This document shows, in pieces, positions 26,870 to 38,658 of a stretch of DNA of 64,000 bases; within the stretch, counting starts at the first letter, position 1, and every line of letters starts with the position of its first letter. The notes below the pieces were generated by a model, which saw only the letters and a list, made by a program, of their open reading frames with translations, was not told the origin of the DNA and did no database searches. This DNA is from Hanleya hanleyi (taxonomy: Eukaryota > Mollusca > Polyplacophora > Lepidopleurida > Hanleyidae). The stretch is from NCBI GenBank assembly GCA_036873755.1, contig JAVTVY010010452.1:1-64000 (forward strand), written 5' to 3'. A program made the position numbers and the translations under genes.

Positions 26870-26965
26870 TATGTCTGACCATGCTGTGTTTGAGCCTGGT
26901 TACATATACTCTTTACTATAGTGATGAAACTAATAGTCATAAACCACCGCGAATAACCGCGAATA

Positions 26966-28228
26966 AGACTATATGATACAAATGACTAGATGATACAAAT
27001 GATCAAGACTGGATGATACAAATGACTAAAACTATATGATACAAATGGTCAAGACTGGATGATACAAATGACTACGACTATATGATACAAATGACTATAT
27101 GATTCAAATGGCCAAGACTGGATGATACAAATGGCCAAGACTGGATGATACAAATGGCCAAGACTTGGTAATACAAATGACTAAGACTAGATGATACAAA
27201 TGGCTAAGACTGGATAATACAAATGACTAAGACTTGGTGAAACAAATGACTAAGACTGGATGATACAAAGAGCCAAGACTGGATGATACAAATGACTAAG
27301 ACTTGGTGATACATATGACTAAGGCTAGATGATACAAATGGCCAAGACTGAATGACACAAATGGTCAAGACTTGGTGATACGAATGGCTAAGACTGGATG
27401 ATATAAATGACGAAGACTAAATGATACAAATGGTCAAGACTGGATGCTACGAATTGCTAAGACTAGATTATACAAATGGCAAAGACTGGATGATACAAAT
27501 GACGAAGACTAAATGATACAAATGGCCAAGACTGGATGCTACAAATGACGAAGACTAAATGATACAAATGGCCAAGACTGGATGCTACAAATTACTAAGA
27601 CTAGATGATACAAATTGCCAAGACTGGGTGATACAAATGACTAAGACTAGATGATACAAATGGCCAAGACTGGATGATACAAATGACTAAGACTAGATGA
27701 TACAAATGGCCAAGACTGGATGCTACAAATTACTAAGACTAGATGATACAAATTGTCAAGCCTGGATGATACAAATGACTAAGACTAGATGATACAAATT
27801 GCCAAGACTGGGTGATACAAATGACTAAGACTAGATGATACAAATGGCCAAGGCTGGATGCTACAAATGACTAAGACTAGATGATACAAATGGCCAAGAC
27901 TGGATGCTACAAATTACTAAGACTAGATGATGCAAATTGCCAAGACTGGATGCTACAGATTACTAAGACTAGACGATACAAATTGCCAAGACTGGATGAT
28001 ACAAATGACTAAGACTAGATGATACAAATGGCCAAGACTGGGTGATACAAATGGCTAAGACTAGATGATACAAATGAACAAGCCTGTGTGATATAAATGA
28101 CTAAGACTTGGTGATACAAATGACTAAGACTACATGATACAAATGACTAAGACTTGTTGATACAAATTACTAAGACTAGATGATACAAATGGCCAAGCCT
28201 GGGTGATACAAATGACTATAGACTAGAT
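26966..28228 (+). repeat. 23-bp minisatellite, about 55 copies
   Basis: Head-to-tail units of the type GATGATACAAATGRCYAAGACT (23-bp period with variants) start about 100 bp outside the Polinton's right end. Two main variants (GGCCAAGACTGG and GACTAAGACTAG) partly alternate, which suggests a 46-bp higher-order unit. No coding. Confidence 0.9.
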
Positions 28229-28680
28229 GTGAAGTGCGAAAGGAGAAGAGCAAATGGGATGAGAAAATGTGAAGTGAAATATGAGAAGAGCAGCTGCGGA
28301 GCGAAGCAATAACGCAATAACTTTTAGCAATTATGAGAGGACACTATACATGGCCTTCTGTAAAAGTCTTTGTTTAGATTTTCCTGTGGATTGTTTGGTC
28401 AGATTGTTCTACCTATTCTACTTACCTTCTACTTTACGGATACGACATATGGGGGTCTTTCAGTTTGATCGACAAAGCTGAAATGAAAGAAGGTGCGGCC
28501 TTTACCGGAGACAAATCAGAGAAATCAGAGAAATCCCTATTGTGCTCACGTTTGTGAAGCCAAACTGAAAAAAAAACGAAAAAAAACAAAACAAAACGTC
28601 TAATGCTGTATAAACTCGCAGTCAAAAGTGACGTAAAACACCGTGGATGGAAGTTTGAAATAAGGGTTAGTAGTATATAC
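28229..28680. other. Unassigned
   Basis: A duplicated GTGAAGTG...GAGAAGAGCA phrase at 28229-28290, then AT-rich sequence. No gene or element boundary recognised. Confidence 0.4.
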
Positions 28681-30312
28681 ATGGCAGTGTGACTAACGTC
28701 ACAGGACCTACGAAGTAGAGTAGGCATTAGGACTGGAACGCGAACTCAACTCTTGGAAATCCCCACCCCCAGTTGAAATCCTGCCTATATTAAGATGGGC
28801 ACCGCCCAAGTCAGAATCGCCAATCATCACAGGAATTTTCATCAAAAGTAGGTCAGCTCAGAACTTGTTGGTAACAGTCTTCTAATGCGCCTTCATTTTA
28901 ACTAAAGGAAACAGATTGAATAATAAAGGTTCAGTAGATTTCAAGCTTTACATGTGAAAATACATTTACATCTCTTTAATGGTTTTCAGTGCCCTTGTCC
29001 AGGATCAAAACAACGTTTTGAATCACATTATTTTCCCAACAATACAACATATTTTTATATATAGTACTATAGTAGAAAGGTTGCATTTATGTAGTTTACG
29101 GTAGTTCAACTGAAGACCAACACCTTCTCTGCACAAGATAATAATGATTCTATGTCATTCTCCTGAGCATAACCGGTACAAAGACGAATAAATAGCGTCT
29201 CTACATCACGTTGTTAGCTAGATATATGAGACAACACATTTTGGGTATCGGCAATCTGATGAATGTACTATTCCGGTTTCTTGTTTCACATTATATTCTA
29301 TGGCGGTTAATCGGTGATTTTCTTCATTGATAAACGTTAAACCACCTCAGCTTCGTTGTGTGAATCGGAATTGCATTGCTGTGACACACCAACACACTCC
29401 GTGGCAGTGATTCTGTATCCCCTAATCAAGGAATCAAAATGGATCAAGATCTGAAATGACAAGAAAAATTTAGACATATTTTGTTTACACATGTAATTTT
29501 TTGTTTAAATTATATCCAAGTGTGATATATAGGCCTAGTCAATATTCAAGAGGTACAAAAAAAACCTCAAGTTATCATATTTCCACATCATGATCAAAGT
29601 TACTTTATCTAGTTAAATTCTACCAAAAGAAGACCCTTTAAACATGCCGTCATGGCTTTGTTTCGCCCTCAGTAAACTGTTATCATTGTTGCTCACACAG
29701 ACTAATCTGAAGGATGATACCACATCTTTCTTTCTTCTGCTGGGTTATTGCACCAGGGTGACTTAATTGGTTGATCTAGGATATTTCAACATCAGTGGGT
29801 AATCTGACCTGAATTTGAAGCCTGCTGTGGTCAGTGGTGAAATGTTTGGATGTGAAATAGGATACACGTTAAAGGCCACAGTTTACATGTATCTATAACA
29901 ATATACTGAAGTGTGTGTATTAAGGCTGGCATAGCGGTGTAGATAAATGCACTAACAAATGATGGAAAATTAGCATTTCCTATTTCATGAAAACAATTAC
30001 GGATGGCATATCCCACCACTGTGTATACAGTGAAACATACAGCCAAGGCTTCCCGATGGGCATGACAGTGTACTCGCTGAGCCATCAATAAATAATAAAA
30101 AAAATAATTATAAATCAAATTTTAATCAGAATTCGGTCAACTCAGAACTTGCTCGTAACAATGCCCTAATGCACGTTCATGCCAAAAATCAAGGTTCTAA
30201 TGTCAACGGTTCTCCTTATTTTGCCGACGAAAGGATTCGGATGGACTGACTGACTGACTGACTGACTGACTCATTACCGGACAATTTGCGATCTGTAGCC
30301 TACTTCGTAGGA
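28681..30312 (+). mobile_element. Family A repeat, copy 1 (long subtype)
   Basis: Family A is defined here by its ends. The left end reads ATGGCAGTGTGACTAACGTC, then ACAGGACCTACGAAGTA...GTAGG. The right end reads ATTACCGGACAATTTGCGAT, then CTGTAGCCTACTTCGTAGG, preceded by a GACT/GACTCA microsatellite. Both ends can fold into CCTAC...GTAGG hairpins. A ~65-bp phrase (TCAGAACTTG, GGTAACA, CTAATGC, TTCATGCC) occurs near both ends in direct orientation. No protein is encoded and the class is unknown. This copy has the long interior also seen at 48177-49831. Confidence 0.7.
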
Positions 30313-30528
30313 AAAACTGATCTTCGTTGCTGACTATAGTGGCAACCGCAGAACTGCCGCCCGGAACAAAACGTGGATTCTGTATCCTTTGTAGCGCGCT
30401 GACTATAATATAAATGAATTGTATAATATTCATTCGCACCTGTTATTCAATTGTTACGGATGTACATTGCGTCATGAGATAGAAGACGGATAACACGTTA
30501 ACAGGTTAATTACAGAACTATTGAATAC

Positions 30529-31899
30529 ATGGCAGTGTGACTAACGTCACAGGACCTACGAAGTGCAGTAGGCATTAGGACTCGAACGCGAACTGAACTC
30601 TTGGAAATCCCCACCCCCAGTTGAAATCCTGCCTATATTAAGATGGGCACCGCCCAAGTCAGAATCGCCAGTGATTTTCATCAAAAATCACCAGAAATTT
30701 TCATCAAAAGTAGGTCAGCTCAGAACTTGTTGGTAACAGTCTCTTAATGCGCCTTCATTCCAAAATAAATAACACTCGCCGATTTAATTTTACAATTTTT
30801 TAATTAAAGGAAACAGATTGAATAATATAGGTTCAGTAGATTTCAAGCTTTACGTGTGAAAATACATTTACATCTCTTTAATGGTTTTCAGTGCCCTTGT
30901 ACAGGATCAAAACAACTTTTTGAATCACATTATTTTCCCAACAATACAACAAATTTTTATATATAGTACTATAGTAGAAAGGTAGCATTTATGTAGTTTA
31001 CGGTAATTCAACTCAAGACCAACACCTTCTATGCACAAGATAATAATGATTCTATGTCATTCTCCTGAGCATAACCGGTACAAAGACGAATAAATAGCGT
31101 CTCTACATCACGTTGTTATCTAGATATATGAGACAACACATTTTGGGCATCGGCAATCTGATGAATGTACTATTCCGGTTTTCTTGTTTCACATTATATT
31201 CTATGGTGGTTGATCGGGGATTTTCTTCATTGATAAACGTTAAACCACCTAGCTTTAACTAATTCTGCTAGGCTGTCGTCATTCAGACTGTACAGCCTAC
31301 ACAGTCCAGAGAAAATACACCGCACATTCTTGTACTCCCAGACTTATCACATTTGATGGCAAGTTTAGCGGGCTGTTTAATGTCTAAGTTAGGAAATGTT
31401 CCAGGGTAGTTGACAGGCATAATATACTATAGTATCTGCTATACAGGACACCGACCACTGTAATTTGATGTGACAGCAGCACGAGTACAAACCAGCCTTA
31501 TCTCAGTGGGCTTGGATATAAATCACTGTTAAATACCACAAGGCTCCGATAGAGCCTCTCTCTGTGTTTGTTCCAATGACAAGCCTTAATGACTTTTAAA
31601 TCCACTGATAAGGAGTTCCCGGGGCTTCATGGTCATAAAAGGAACATGATACTGTTAAAGGCCACATGGATGGTATGTATCTGTAACAATATACTGAAGT
31701 GTTAATATTATATCTAATTTTAATCAGAATTATTTCAGATCAGAACTTGCTGGTAACAATGCCCTAATGCACGTTCATGCCAAAAATCAAGGTTCTAATG
31801 TCAACGGTTCTCCTTATTTTGCCGACGAAAGGATTCGGATGGACTGACTCACTCACTCATTACCGGACAATTTGCGATCTGTAGCCTACTTCGTAGGAA
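30529..31899 (+). mobile_element. Family A repeat, copy 2 (intact, short interior)
   Basis: Same ends as copy 1; 1.37 kb. Its interior 31240-31720 (TGCTAGGCTGTCGTC ... AACATGATACTGTTAAAGGC) is the same as in copy 3 and gives the uninterrupted target of the LTR retrotransposon near 31672-31690. Confidence 0.7.
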
Positions 31900-33873
31900 A
31901 ATAAAGTTTTGGATTCACAGACCAATGTTGTTGGGTAATCGCCGCAGCTTCTTTCTATCACATATCTTAACCTATAGTATTAGATCCTCGTACGGCGGGC
32001 CAATAACTGGCTGATACAGTAACAACGTTAAACCTTAATTCTGTTTCTCTCTCTCTTGATGCAGTAACAACAACATTTTTCCATTAAGATGACAGATTTT
32101 ATGATCGAAAACGAAGCCGGGCTACGTCATGGGTCAAATGGGACATTCACGTGGTTGTGTATGAAGATTGGGATGGCACCTATAAATAGAGAATACTCGT
32201 CTTAATTTAAAATGGCTCGAGTCAAATGACCAATCGCTGGAAGACAGCTGAAACAGTACGCTGAGACTGTCTGTTAATATCTTGATTCAACAGATAGTCC
32301 TACAGTCTAAAACATATCTTAAAACCGAGATCTTCAACCCCAAGTTCATGGTTCACGGAGATACAGTATCTCCGCGAAGCATGAAATATTACAATCTCAC
32401 TATTAAGTATATCGATCAAGTGAGATTCTGGGTTAATATTACCACAGAGAGACGTATAGATTGTTTTATCAGAATAATTTGGAATTGAAGCTTTTAAAGT
32501 GTATTTCCGAGTTTTCATTTTGTTTTATATATATTTTTTTGTACAATTGGTTTGATATTATAAACAAAACTTTTTACGATGGTGGTCTATATAGTGTGTT
32601 TGCAGGGAATACTGATATTATATGTTATAACGCAACAACGATTCTGACTGCGTCTAAGATGTTCAGAAGATCACGGTTCCAATAGAATTGGGAGATCAAA
32701 TATAAGAATTTCTTCAAAAAAGCATTTCTTTTTCGACGCCATTGAAAAGCACTTGTTTCCCACCTGGGGTCCAAATTTACGAAAATAAAATTTTTGAAAA
32801 TCCTTGAAGTACTATATCGATTCTTTCCCCAGGTGAAATTATTGTGGTCAAAAGATGTTTGGGGAATAAATGTTACAAATTTTAAAAATCGTATTATAAG
32901 TGGCATAATGTTCGCCTGATTGAGTAAAGACCGCAATCAGTGTCAGTGCGGAGGGACGGGGGGGGGGGGCACCACAATCAGTGCGGGGGGGGGCACCACA
33001 ATCAGTGCGGGGGGGCACCACAATCAGTGCAGGGGCACCACATTCAGTTAAATTAGCCTCCAACCTGTTCATCGCTTTAATTCCATTACTTGATTTCTCC
33101 AATTTTCCAAAGAAACCCGTTTATTTCTGGAAAACTATTATTATTATTGGGTATTCAAAATTCGGCATGATTGTTTTGAATTAGGTGAAAAAATATATAT
33201 CTTTCAAATAATGGTCTGGTTGCTGCAGATATTGATGTTTAAAGTGTACCTTCACATTTATTCAATTATATTTCAATTGAAAAGAAAAGAAAACGTCCAC
33301 AGAAAAATATCGAAACCAAAATTCGAAAACCTGAAGTCATCAACTGAGAAAATATTTTTGAACTTCTCGAAAAACAAACGTTTGAAATTGGAAACTTATC
33401 TCGTGTAAAACCGTGCATTCAAATGTAGATAACCTCAGATCAATCGATCCCATATGTGTCTAAAGGAAATAACAATACTCTTACCTGGGTATGGATAGAA
33501 ACATTCCAGTATGTTCAAAGTTATGCTGGCTGTTAGGAATGAACACAAATATACTCTTCACGAAATTAGCCAAACTTGTTAAGTTATTATCTAAATGATG
33601 TATAACTGTCATCCACCAATGATATACCGTTGCTTTGGTGTCATTTTCATTGCCTGAGGAATAAAAGCTATATATCTATTGTTGCAGATACAGCACCTGT
33701 AACAGACTAGGCTGTCAGAAATAAAGAGGTGTTTAAAACAACGCCAACCACATCAAATGAGATCAGCTCATTTGTCAGCCTGAAACGCCACCACCGTAAG
33801 ATTTATACAACACGACGAACAAATATACCAGCTAAAATTGATTAGAATATATATGTACACGACAATAGAGATA
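31900..33873. other. Unassigned AT-rich sequence
   Basis: No recognisable gene or RNA. The only distinct structure is the G-rich minisatellite at 32950-33050. Confidence 0.4.
32950..33050 (+). repeat. G-rich minisatellite
   Basis: Four units of GGCACCACAATCAGTGC separated by runs of 7-12 G; the G-runs could form a G-quadruplex on the + strand. Confidence 0.8.
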
Positions 33874-34102
33874 TTCCTACGAAGTAGGCTACAGATCGCA
33901 AATTGCCGGTAATGAGTGAGTGAGTGAGTCAGTCAGTCCATCCGAATCCTTTCGTCGGCAAAATAAGGAGAACCGTTAACATTAGAACCTTGATTTTTGG
34001 CATGAACGTGCATTAGGGCATTGTTACCAGCAAGTTCTGATCTGAAATAATTCTGATTAAAATTAGATTTATAATTAACACTTCAGTATATTGTTATAGA
34101 TA

Positions 34103-34405
34103 TGTAGTAAGCGCAGCTACCTAGATATTAGCCAGTATAGAAGACAGCCTTACCTGCCGCTTAAAACCCTGAGAGAAGTCGTCTGTTGCAGTCCAGGTCA
34201 AGTCGTTCTCTGGTTTCTCTTGCAAGCCCGCGAGTTACTCTCATTGGCTAGAGGGCAATCAGCGCCCTCTACCAAGGGGGGAGATAGAGAGGAGACAACT
34301 CTTGTAATATTAAAGCAATTGTCTCCCCTGCTACACTGGCCTAATGTTCGTTAATAGTCTGTGATATTCTATCACTGAAATGTGAGAAAACCTATTCTTA
34401 CTACA
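34103..34405 (-). repeat. 3' LTR (left)
   Basis: Begins TGTAGTAA and ends TTACTACA (8-bp inverted ends, TG...CA). It contains the GAGAGAAGTCGTCTG block and CTCATTGGCTAGAGGGC shared with the right LTR; a few differences by eye. Confidence 0.9.
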
Positions 34406-34427
34406 CTCTTCCCCCTTTTCTTTTTGG
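34406..34427 (-). promoter_or_regulatory. Polypurine tract
   Basis: Minus strand reads AAAAAGAAAAGGGGGGAAGA (20 nt) directly against the 3' LTR, the expected primer for plus-strand DNA synthesis. Confidence 0.8.
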
Positions 34428-36565
34428 GGAAGGGCATACCAGCGACTGACAGAGTCTAAAACTCCAGCAAAGTATTCCCAATGATAAAAAACATACCATA
34501 AAAGTACGGAACTGTACCTAAAGCTTCCCCTACTTTGAACTGGGCTAAAAACCGGACATTACCTAATAACAAACTACGTAATATTAGTCCGACAATAAAA
34601 TACCCAACCCCAGATCATGGAAGCTGATCTCTAACCCCAACCCTCAGGTCGATTTTTCAACAGACCTCTAATTTCCCAAAGAAGACCCAAAGGAGTTGGA
34701 GCGAACTGGCCCACTTTAAGTACCAGTCCGACTCACTATGGAATCTACCTTTTCCCCCAACCTCCCCTTCCCCTCATAAATTAAGGGCTCACTCAATTTT
34801 ATAATGTCAGCCCCTCTTAAACTGAGAGGCTGGCTACACTATACAGCCTGTCAAGAAACAGACTGACTAAGGAAATACTTGCCAGACTCTCCTAAATTGA
34901 GGGACTGACTATATCAGACAGTCCAAATATATGTTTGACAAAATGCACCTGACATTTTATAATCTGTCAGCCCCTCTTAAACTGAGAGACTAGCTACACT
35001 ATACAGCCTGTCAAGAAACAGACCGACTAATGAAATAATTGCCAGACTCTCCTACATTGAGGGACTGACTATATCAGACAGTCTATCAAGTTTTGACTAA
35101 CGACAATAGCGACAGTAACTTTTAGACTGTCAGCACTCGATGAGAGCTTGCTCAGTTTGAAAACCTATCAGTCCCTGGCTATAATCAGGCTGATCAAGGA
35201 ATAACTGCCAGACTCAAGTAACTAGAGGGACTGGCTATATCAGATATCCCATCAAGAGTAGACCGACTAAGGCAATAACTGCAAGACACTCAGTCTCTCA
35301 ATAGTTGATTGACTGGCTAGCGAACATAGTCTGACTAAAACAGTAACTGCCTGTCAGTCCTCCATACATTGTGGGACTACTCATATAGCTCAAGGCTTCA
35401 GGAAACCAGTATCCTCTGTATGCATCAACAGAGACACACACATGAAGAATCAACGCATGTGAAACACCCGTGCACAAGGTGCCGCTAACACGTCAACTCA
35501 ACATGTGGATGAATCTGCAGGACCAGAAGGAATATCGGAATCCATTGAACAGAAGTGCACTGCGTTGCTGATGTTACCGCATTGCCAATGATCAATTAGC
35601 CAGGGTCTGAATAAACATATCCAAAATGATCCCCGAATTTGATCAGACATAATGCTCCACAGTGAGCATTCAACCAAACACGGTCAAGGCTTGTCAAATG
35701 TCTGACTTTTATTTCAGACCCTGATTCAATAAATTTAAACCGGGATGACAAACACCGGTGCATAACTCACTGGGGCTTCCATAGAGAAGACACAAGCAGA
35801 GTTGTGGCCACAAACTCCTTTGGCCCTGTGTCTCCAACATGGATTGCCCCGTCATTCTCTCCCCTTGTTAAATCATCCCTCACCATTCGCACTCTCCTCG
35901 GCAAAAACTCATATAGCATCCAAGTAACTTACATGTACATTTAACACCATTTAACCATTGCCGAATGATATGCCAACCGTGAGGGTTGAACCCACAGATA
36001 AAATTTAACCCAAACCACCATTCCACAACCCCATTCACTCCACTTGCACTCGAGCCTTTCTCCTAACCCGCTAAGTTGAACATATCTCCATCACACAACC
36101 ACGCAACACACACTGCACATTTTTCCAACACACATCACATGTTCTCCCAACACACCAACTGTTCTAAAATAGGTACACACACCACACTCTACTGAACACT
36201 CAATCTACCAAAAATAATCATTCTGAAATATTGGTCCACACACCACAAATCCACCAACACACCATTATCCAACACAGCACATCATTATCCAACATCCACA
36301 CATATCACAGATTTCTTGTCAGACATTTTATCTTTTTTTTTTATCTTTCCCCCAACAACCAAAAAACAACCTACACAACATCAAACCAAAATGCCACATC
36401 ACCTATATCAAAATACAAAGACATCACCAACATCAAAATCAACTCGAAACAGTGTGCTAGATGGCGCCACATGCCATTGCCCACTGCCAATCTGCATTGC
36501 CCCCTAACATTACCAATGCTAAAAGAGAACTAAACTGAAGCATTGTCCAAACCGGTGATCATGCA
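34428..36565. other. Non-coding 3' interior of the LTR element
   Basis: At 34800-35380 several diverged ~100-190-bp repeats (CCCCTCTTAAACTGAGAG, TACAGCCTGTCAAGAAACAG, CCAGACTCTCCTA, GGGACTGACTATATCAGAC). At 36060-36480 CACA-rich low-complexity DNA. No pol remnants recognised. Confidence 0.7.
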
Positions 36566-38071
36566 TTAACATTCTACTGCAGGAACCCCCATGTTCCCAA
36601 TAACCAGGGCCTTCTTCCTAAAGTCAACGACACAGCCGTAGGCGGACAGAAAGTCCGAGCCCAGTAACAAATCCTGAACCACCGGGGCTACAACCATGTC
36701 TCCAAAACAGTTAAACCCTGCAATGGAAAGGGGAACCTGTCGAACCAACATTCCCATACTGGCCGTACCCTGAAATGCACCAGTTAGCTTAATGGGAGTG
36801 GATGACAGTCCCATAAGCCCTAACTTTCCAAATAATTCCGGACTCATCACTGTTACCTGAGAAGCAGTATCCACTTTCGCACTCACTGGAACGGACCCGA
36901 CCCTGACCGGAACTACCATTGCCCCCTTCCGAGCCCCAGACACGGTAACGCCTCGAACGGCAGCAGTCGACCCAGCACAATCTGACAAGGCAGGTCCTCC
37001 TGTGGTAACCAACCCGTCAAGATTAGTGCGAACGGGGCAACTTCGACTTATGTGCCCTAATTGGCGACAAAGATGGCATCGTACTTGGGGACATCGGAAG
37101 CTCTTATGCCCATTTTCCCCACACGAGTAACAGGTAACTCTGTTAATAGGGGCTTCACTGGCTACCGGTAGCTCGGAAGAATTAACAAGTCTCAATGGAG
37201 ACTCACCCCGACCCTCCCGTAAAAAATCCCCTCCCACAGGCTCGAGTTCTGTGGAAACTAGACGGACACATGTCAACGCATCCTGAATAGTTCTGGGGTC
37301 TTTCTCCATGGCAAACAAAACTATAGCCTGTGGTTCATGACAACCTTTGAAAAATTGCTCCACAGCTATCGATTCGACTAACTCACGTGGAGCCCCCGGA
37401 TACCCCTTCACAGCTAACTCAACACACCTATAAGCAAAATCAGCCAAAGTGTCATCGGCCCCCCGCTCCTCCAACTGCAACCGATGTCGGATTGCTTGAG
37501 GAGGCTCGAGATCGCCATACCGTTTGTCTAAGGCTTCAAACAGCTCATCGAAAGAATTACAAACTGCTTTCGGTAAGAAAGAGTAATACTCGATGGCCTT
37601 GCCATGCATACACTCAGTCAAACGCTTTAGAGATTTGGCCTTGCTCCACTTCCGATCTTGAGCTTCTAATTCAAATTTAATTTTAAACGGCGACCAACCT
37701 TTGGCATCGCCGGAAAAAACTAATGTTTTCGGAAGTGGACGGCTGCTACTACGTGTAAAAGGTGATGCTGAGGGGCTACGGCCACGTGATGTTAAAGGGC
37801 TACGACCACGGAGAAGTCGACGTGATCTCGAACTCGCTTTATGTTGCCGGATAGGCTGCGAAACATTTGACCCTATTAAATTATCTCCCTTGTCCTCCTG
37901 ACCATGAGCAATGTCAGAATGATCAATGGATGGAGAGGAATGGATACCTTTGTGCTCCTCCCCAACCTTACTATGTGAAGGGACGAAAGGGTCAGAGATG
38001 GGCACAGAAGGGTGCTCCACCCTCTGATGATGCCCTGACCCCTCACAAGCATCCACCACTCCTGCATCCAT
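36566..38071 (-). CDS. Gag-protease protein of the LTR retrotransposon (frame 2)
   Basis: 501 codons. A Ty3-type gag capsid domain lies at about residues 110-285 (LVFSGDAKGWSPFKIKFE, FDELFEALDKRYG, TLADFAYRCVELAVKGYP, FFKGCHEPQAIVLF). Two CCHC knuckles at about 315-343: CYSCGENGHKSFRC and CHLCRQLGHISRSC. A retropepsin-like domain follows: KVDTASQVTV at about 397-403 (DTA where DT/SG is usual) and DLLLGSDFL near 475. It stops after the protease with no reverse transcriptase. The start at 38071 is not the original one: coding homology upstream continues in another frame (next entry). Gag packages element RNA; protease matures it (family knowledge). Confidence 0.9.
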   Translation of the reverse strand: MDAGVVDACEGSGHHQRVEHPSVPISDPFVPSHSKVGEEHKGIHSSPSIDHSDIAHGQEDKGDNLIGSNVSQPIRQHKASSRSRRLLRGRSPLTSRGRSPSASPFTRSSSRPLPKTLVFSGDAKGWSPFKIKFELEAQDRKWSKAKSLKRLTECMHGKAIEYYSFLPKAVCNSFDELFEALDKRYGDLEPPQAIRHRLQLEERGADDTLADFAYRCVELAVKGYPGAPRELVESIAVEQFFKGCHEPQAIVLFAMEKDPRTIQDALTCVRLVSTELEPVGGDFLREGRGESPLRLVNSSELPVASEAPINRVTCYSCGENGHKSFRCPQVRCHLCRQLGHISRSCPVRTNLDGLVTTGGPALSDCAGSTAAVRGVTVSGARKGAMVVPVRVGSVPVSAKVDTASQVTVMSPELFGKLGLMGLSSTPIKLTGAFQGTASMGMLVRQVPLSIAGFNCFGDMVVAPVVQDLLLGSDFLSAYGCVVDFRKKALVIGNMGVPAVEC

Positions 38072-38658
38072 ATAATGTGCATGCTGGGTACCCTCACCAG
38101 AATTACATTCCCCACCCCCAACCCCGGCATTTGCGCAACATTGACCACAGACAAATTTTCCTGCTCATCATTACCCATTGTCAGCCTAACCGCACTGCCA
38201 TCAGTTTGCAATGAACTAGCATCAGCCCCCACCCCTCTAACCATTGGACTAGTCCCCTGGCCTTGCATCATGGTCATTATCATTCCAAGTTGTTCACCTA
38301 CTGTTTCCCACTTCTCCTGGTTAGATACCAGCTGACCGATTTTGGTAACACATTCTTTCTGGTTAGTTGCCAGCTGATCGATTCTGATAACACATTCTGT
38401 CAAGGTCTGAGAGAGACTCTGAACAACAGATTCCCTTTCCCCCCATAAATTTTGAATGTGATTTTCCATCTCAGTTCGCAATTCGCCTACATGTTTTTCA
38501 ATTAAATCTGAAACATACTCAGGGCAAATGGAAACATCTACCCCACTAATAAGAGAATTCTCCATCAAAGGATTCTTCTGGAATTGTTCAATATTATGTG
38601 CCATTGATACGTCTACTGGTACCAGTTCTGTCATGGTGTGAATTGTGGGACTCCACAA
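38072..38658 (-). pseudogene. Gag N-terminal part in a shifted frame
   Basis: An open frame from 38658 (MWSPTIHTMTELVPVDVSMA) encodes an acidic, coiled-coil-like segment with heptad-style repeats (QLATNQKECVTKIGQLVSNQ) and a Gly-rich linker. Somewhere at about 38100-38180 meaningful sequence passes to the frame of the gag-protease entry; both frames overlap to 37876. It could be a one-base mutation or a programmed shift; a mutation is simpler because it falls inside gag. Start not certain. Confidence 0.6.

Noticed and set aside
26966..28228. CRISPR-like array
   Set aside because: Direct tandem repeats with no unique spacers, eukaryotic context.
28681..30312. tRNA-derived SINE head in family A
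   Set aside because: The complement has GTTCGAGTCC, like a B box, but no convincing A box at the right distance.
34428..36565. Hidden reverse transcriptase in the LTR element
   Set aside because: No frame on either strand shows RT, RNase H or integrase motifs; sequence is repetitive non-coding DNA.
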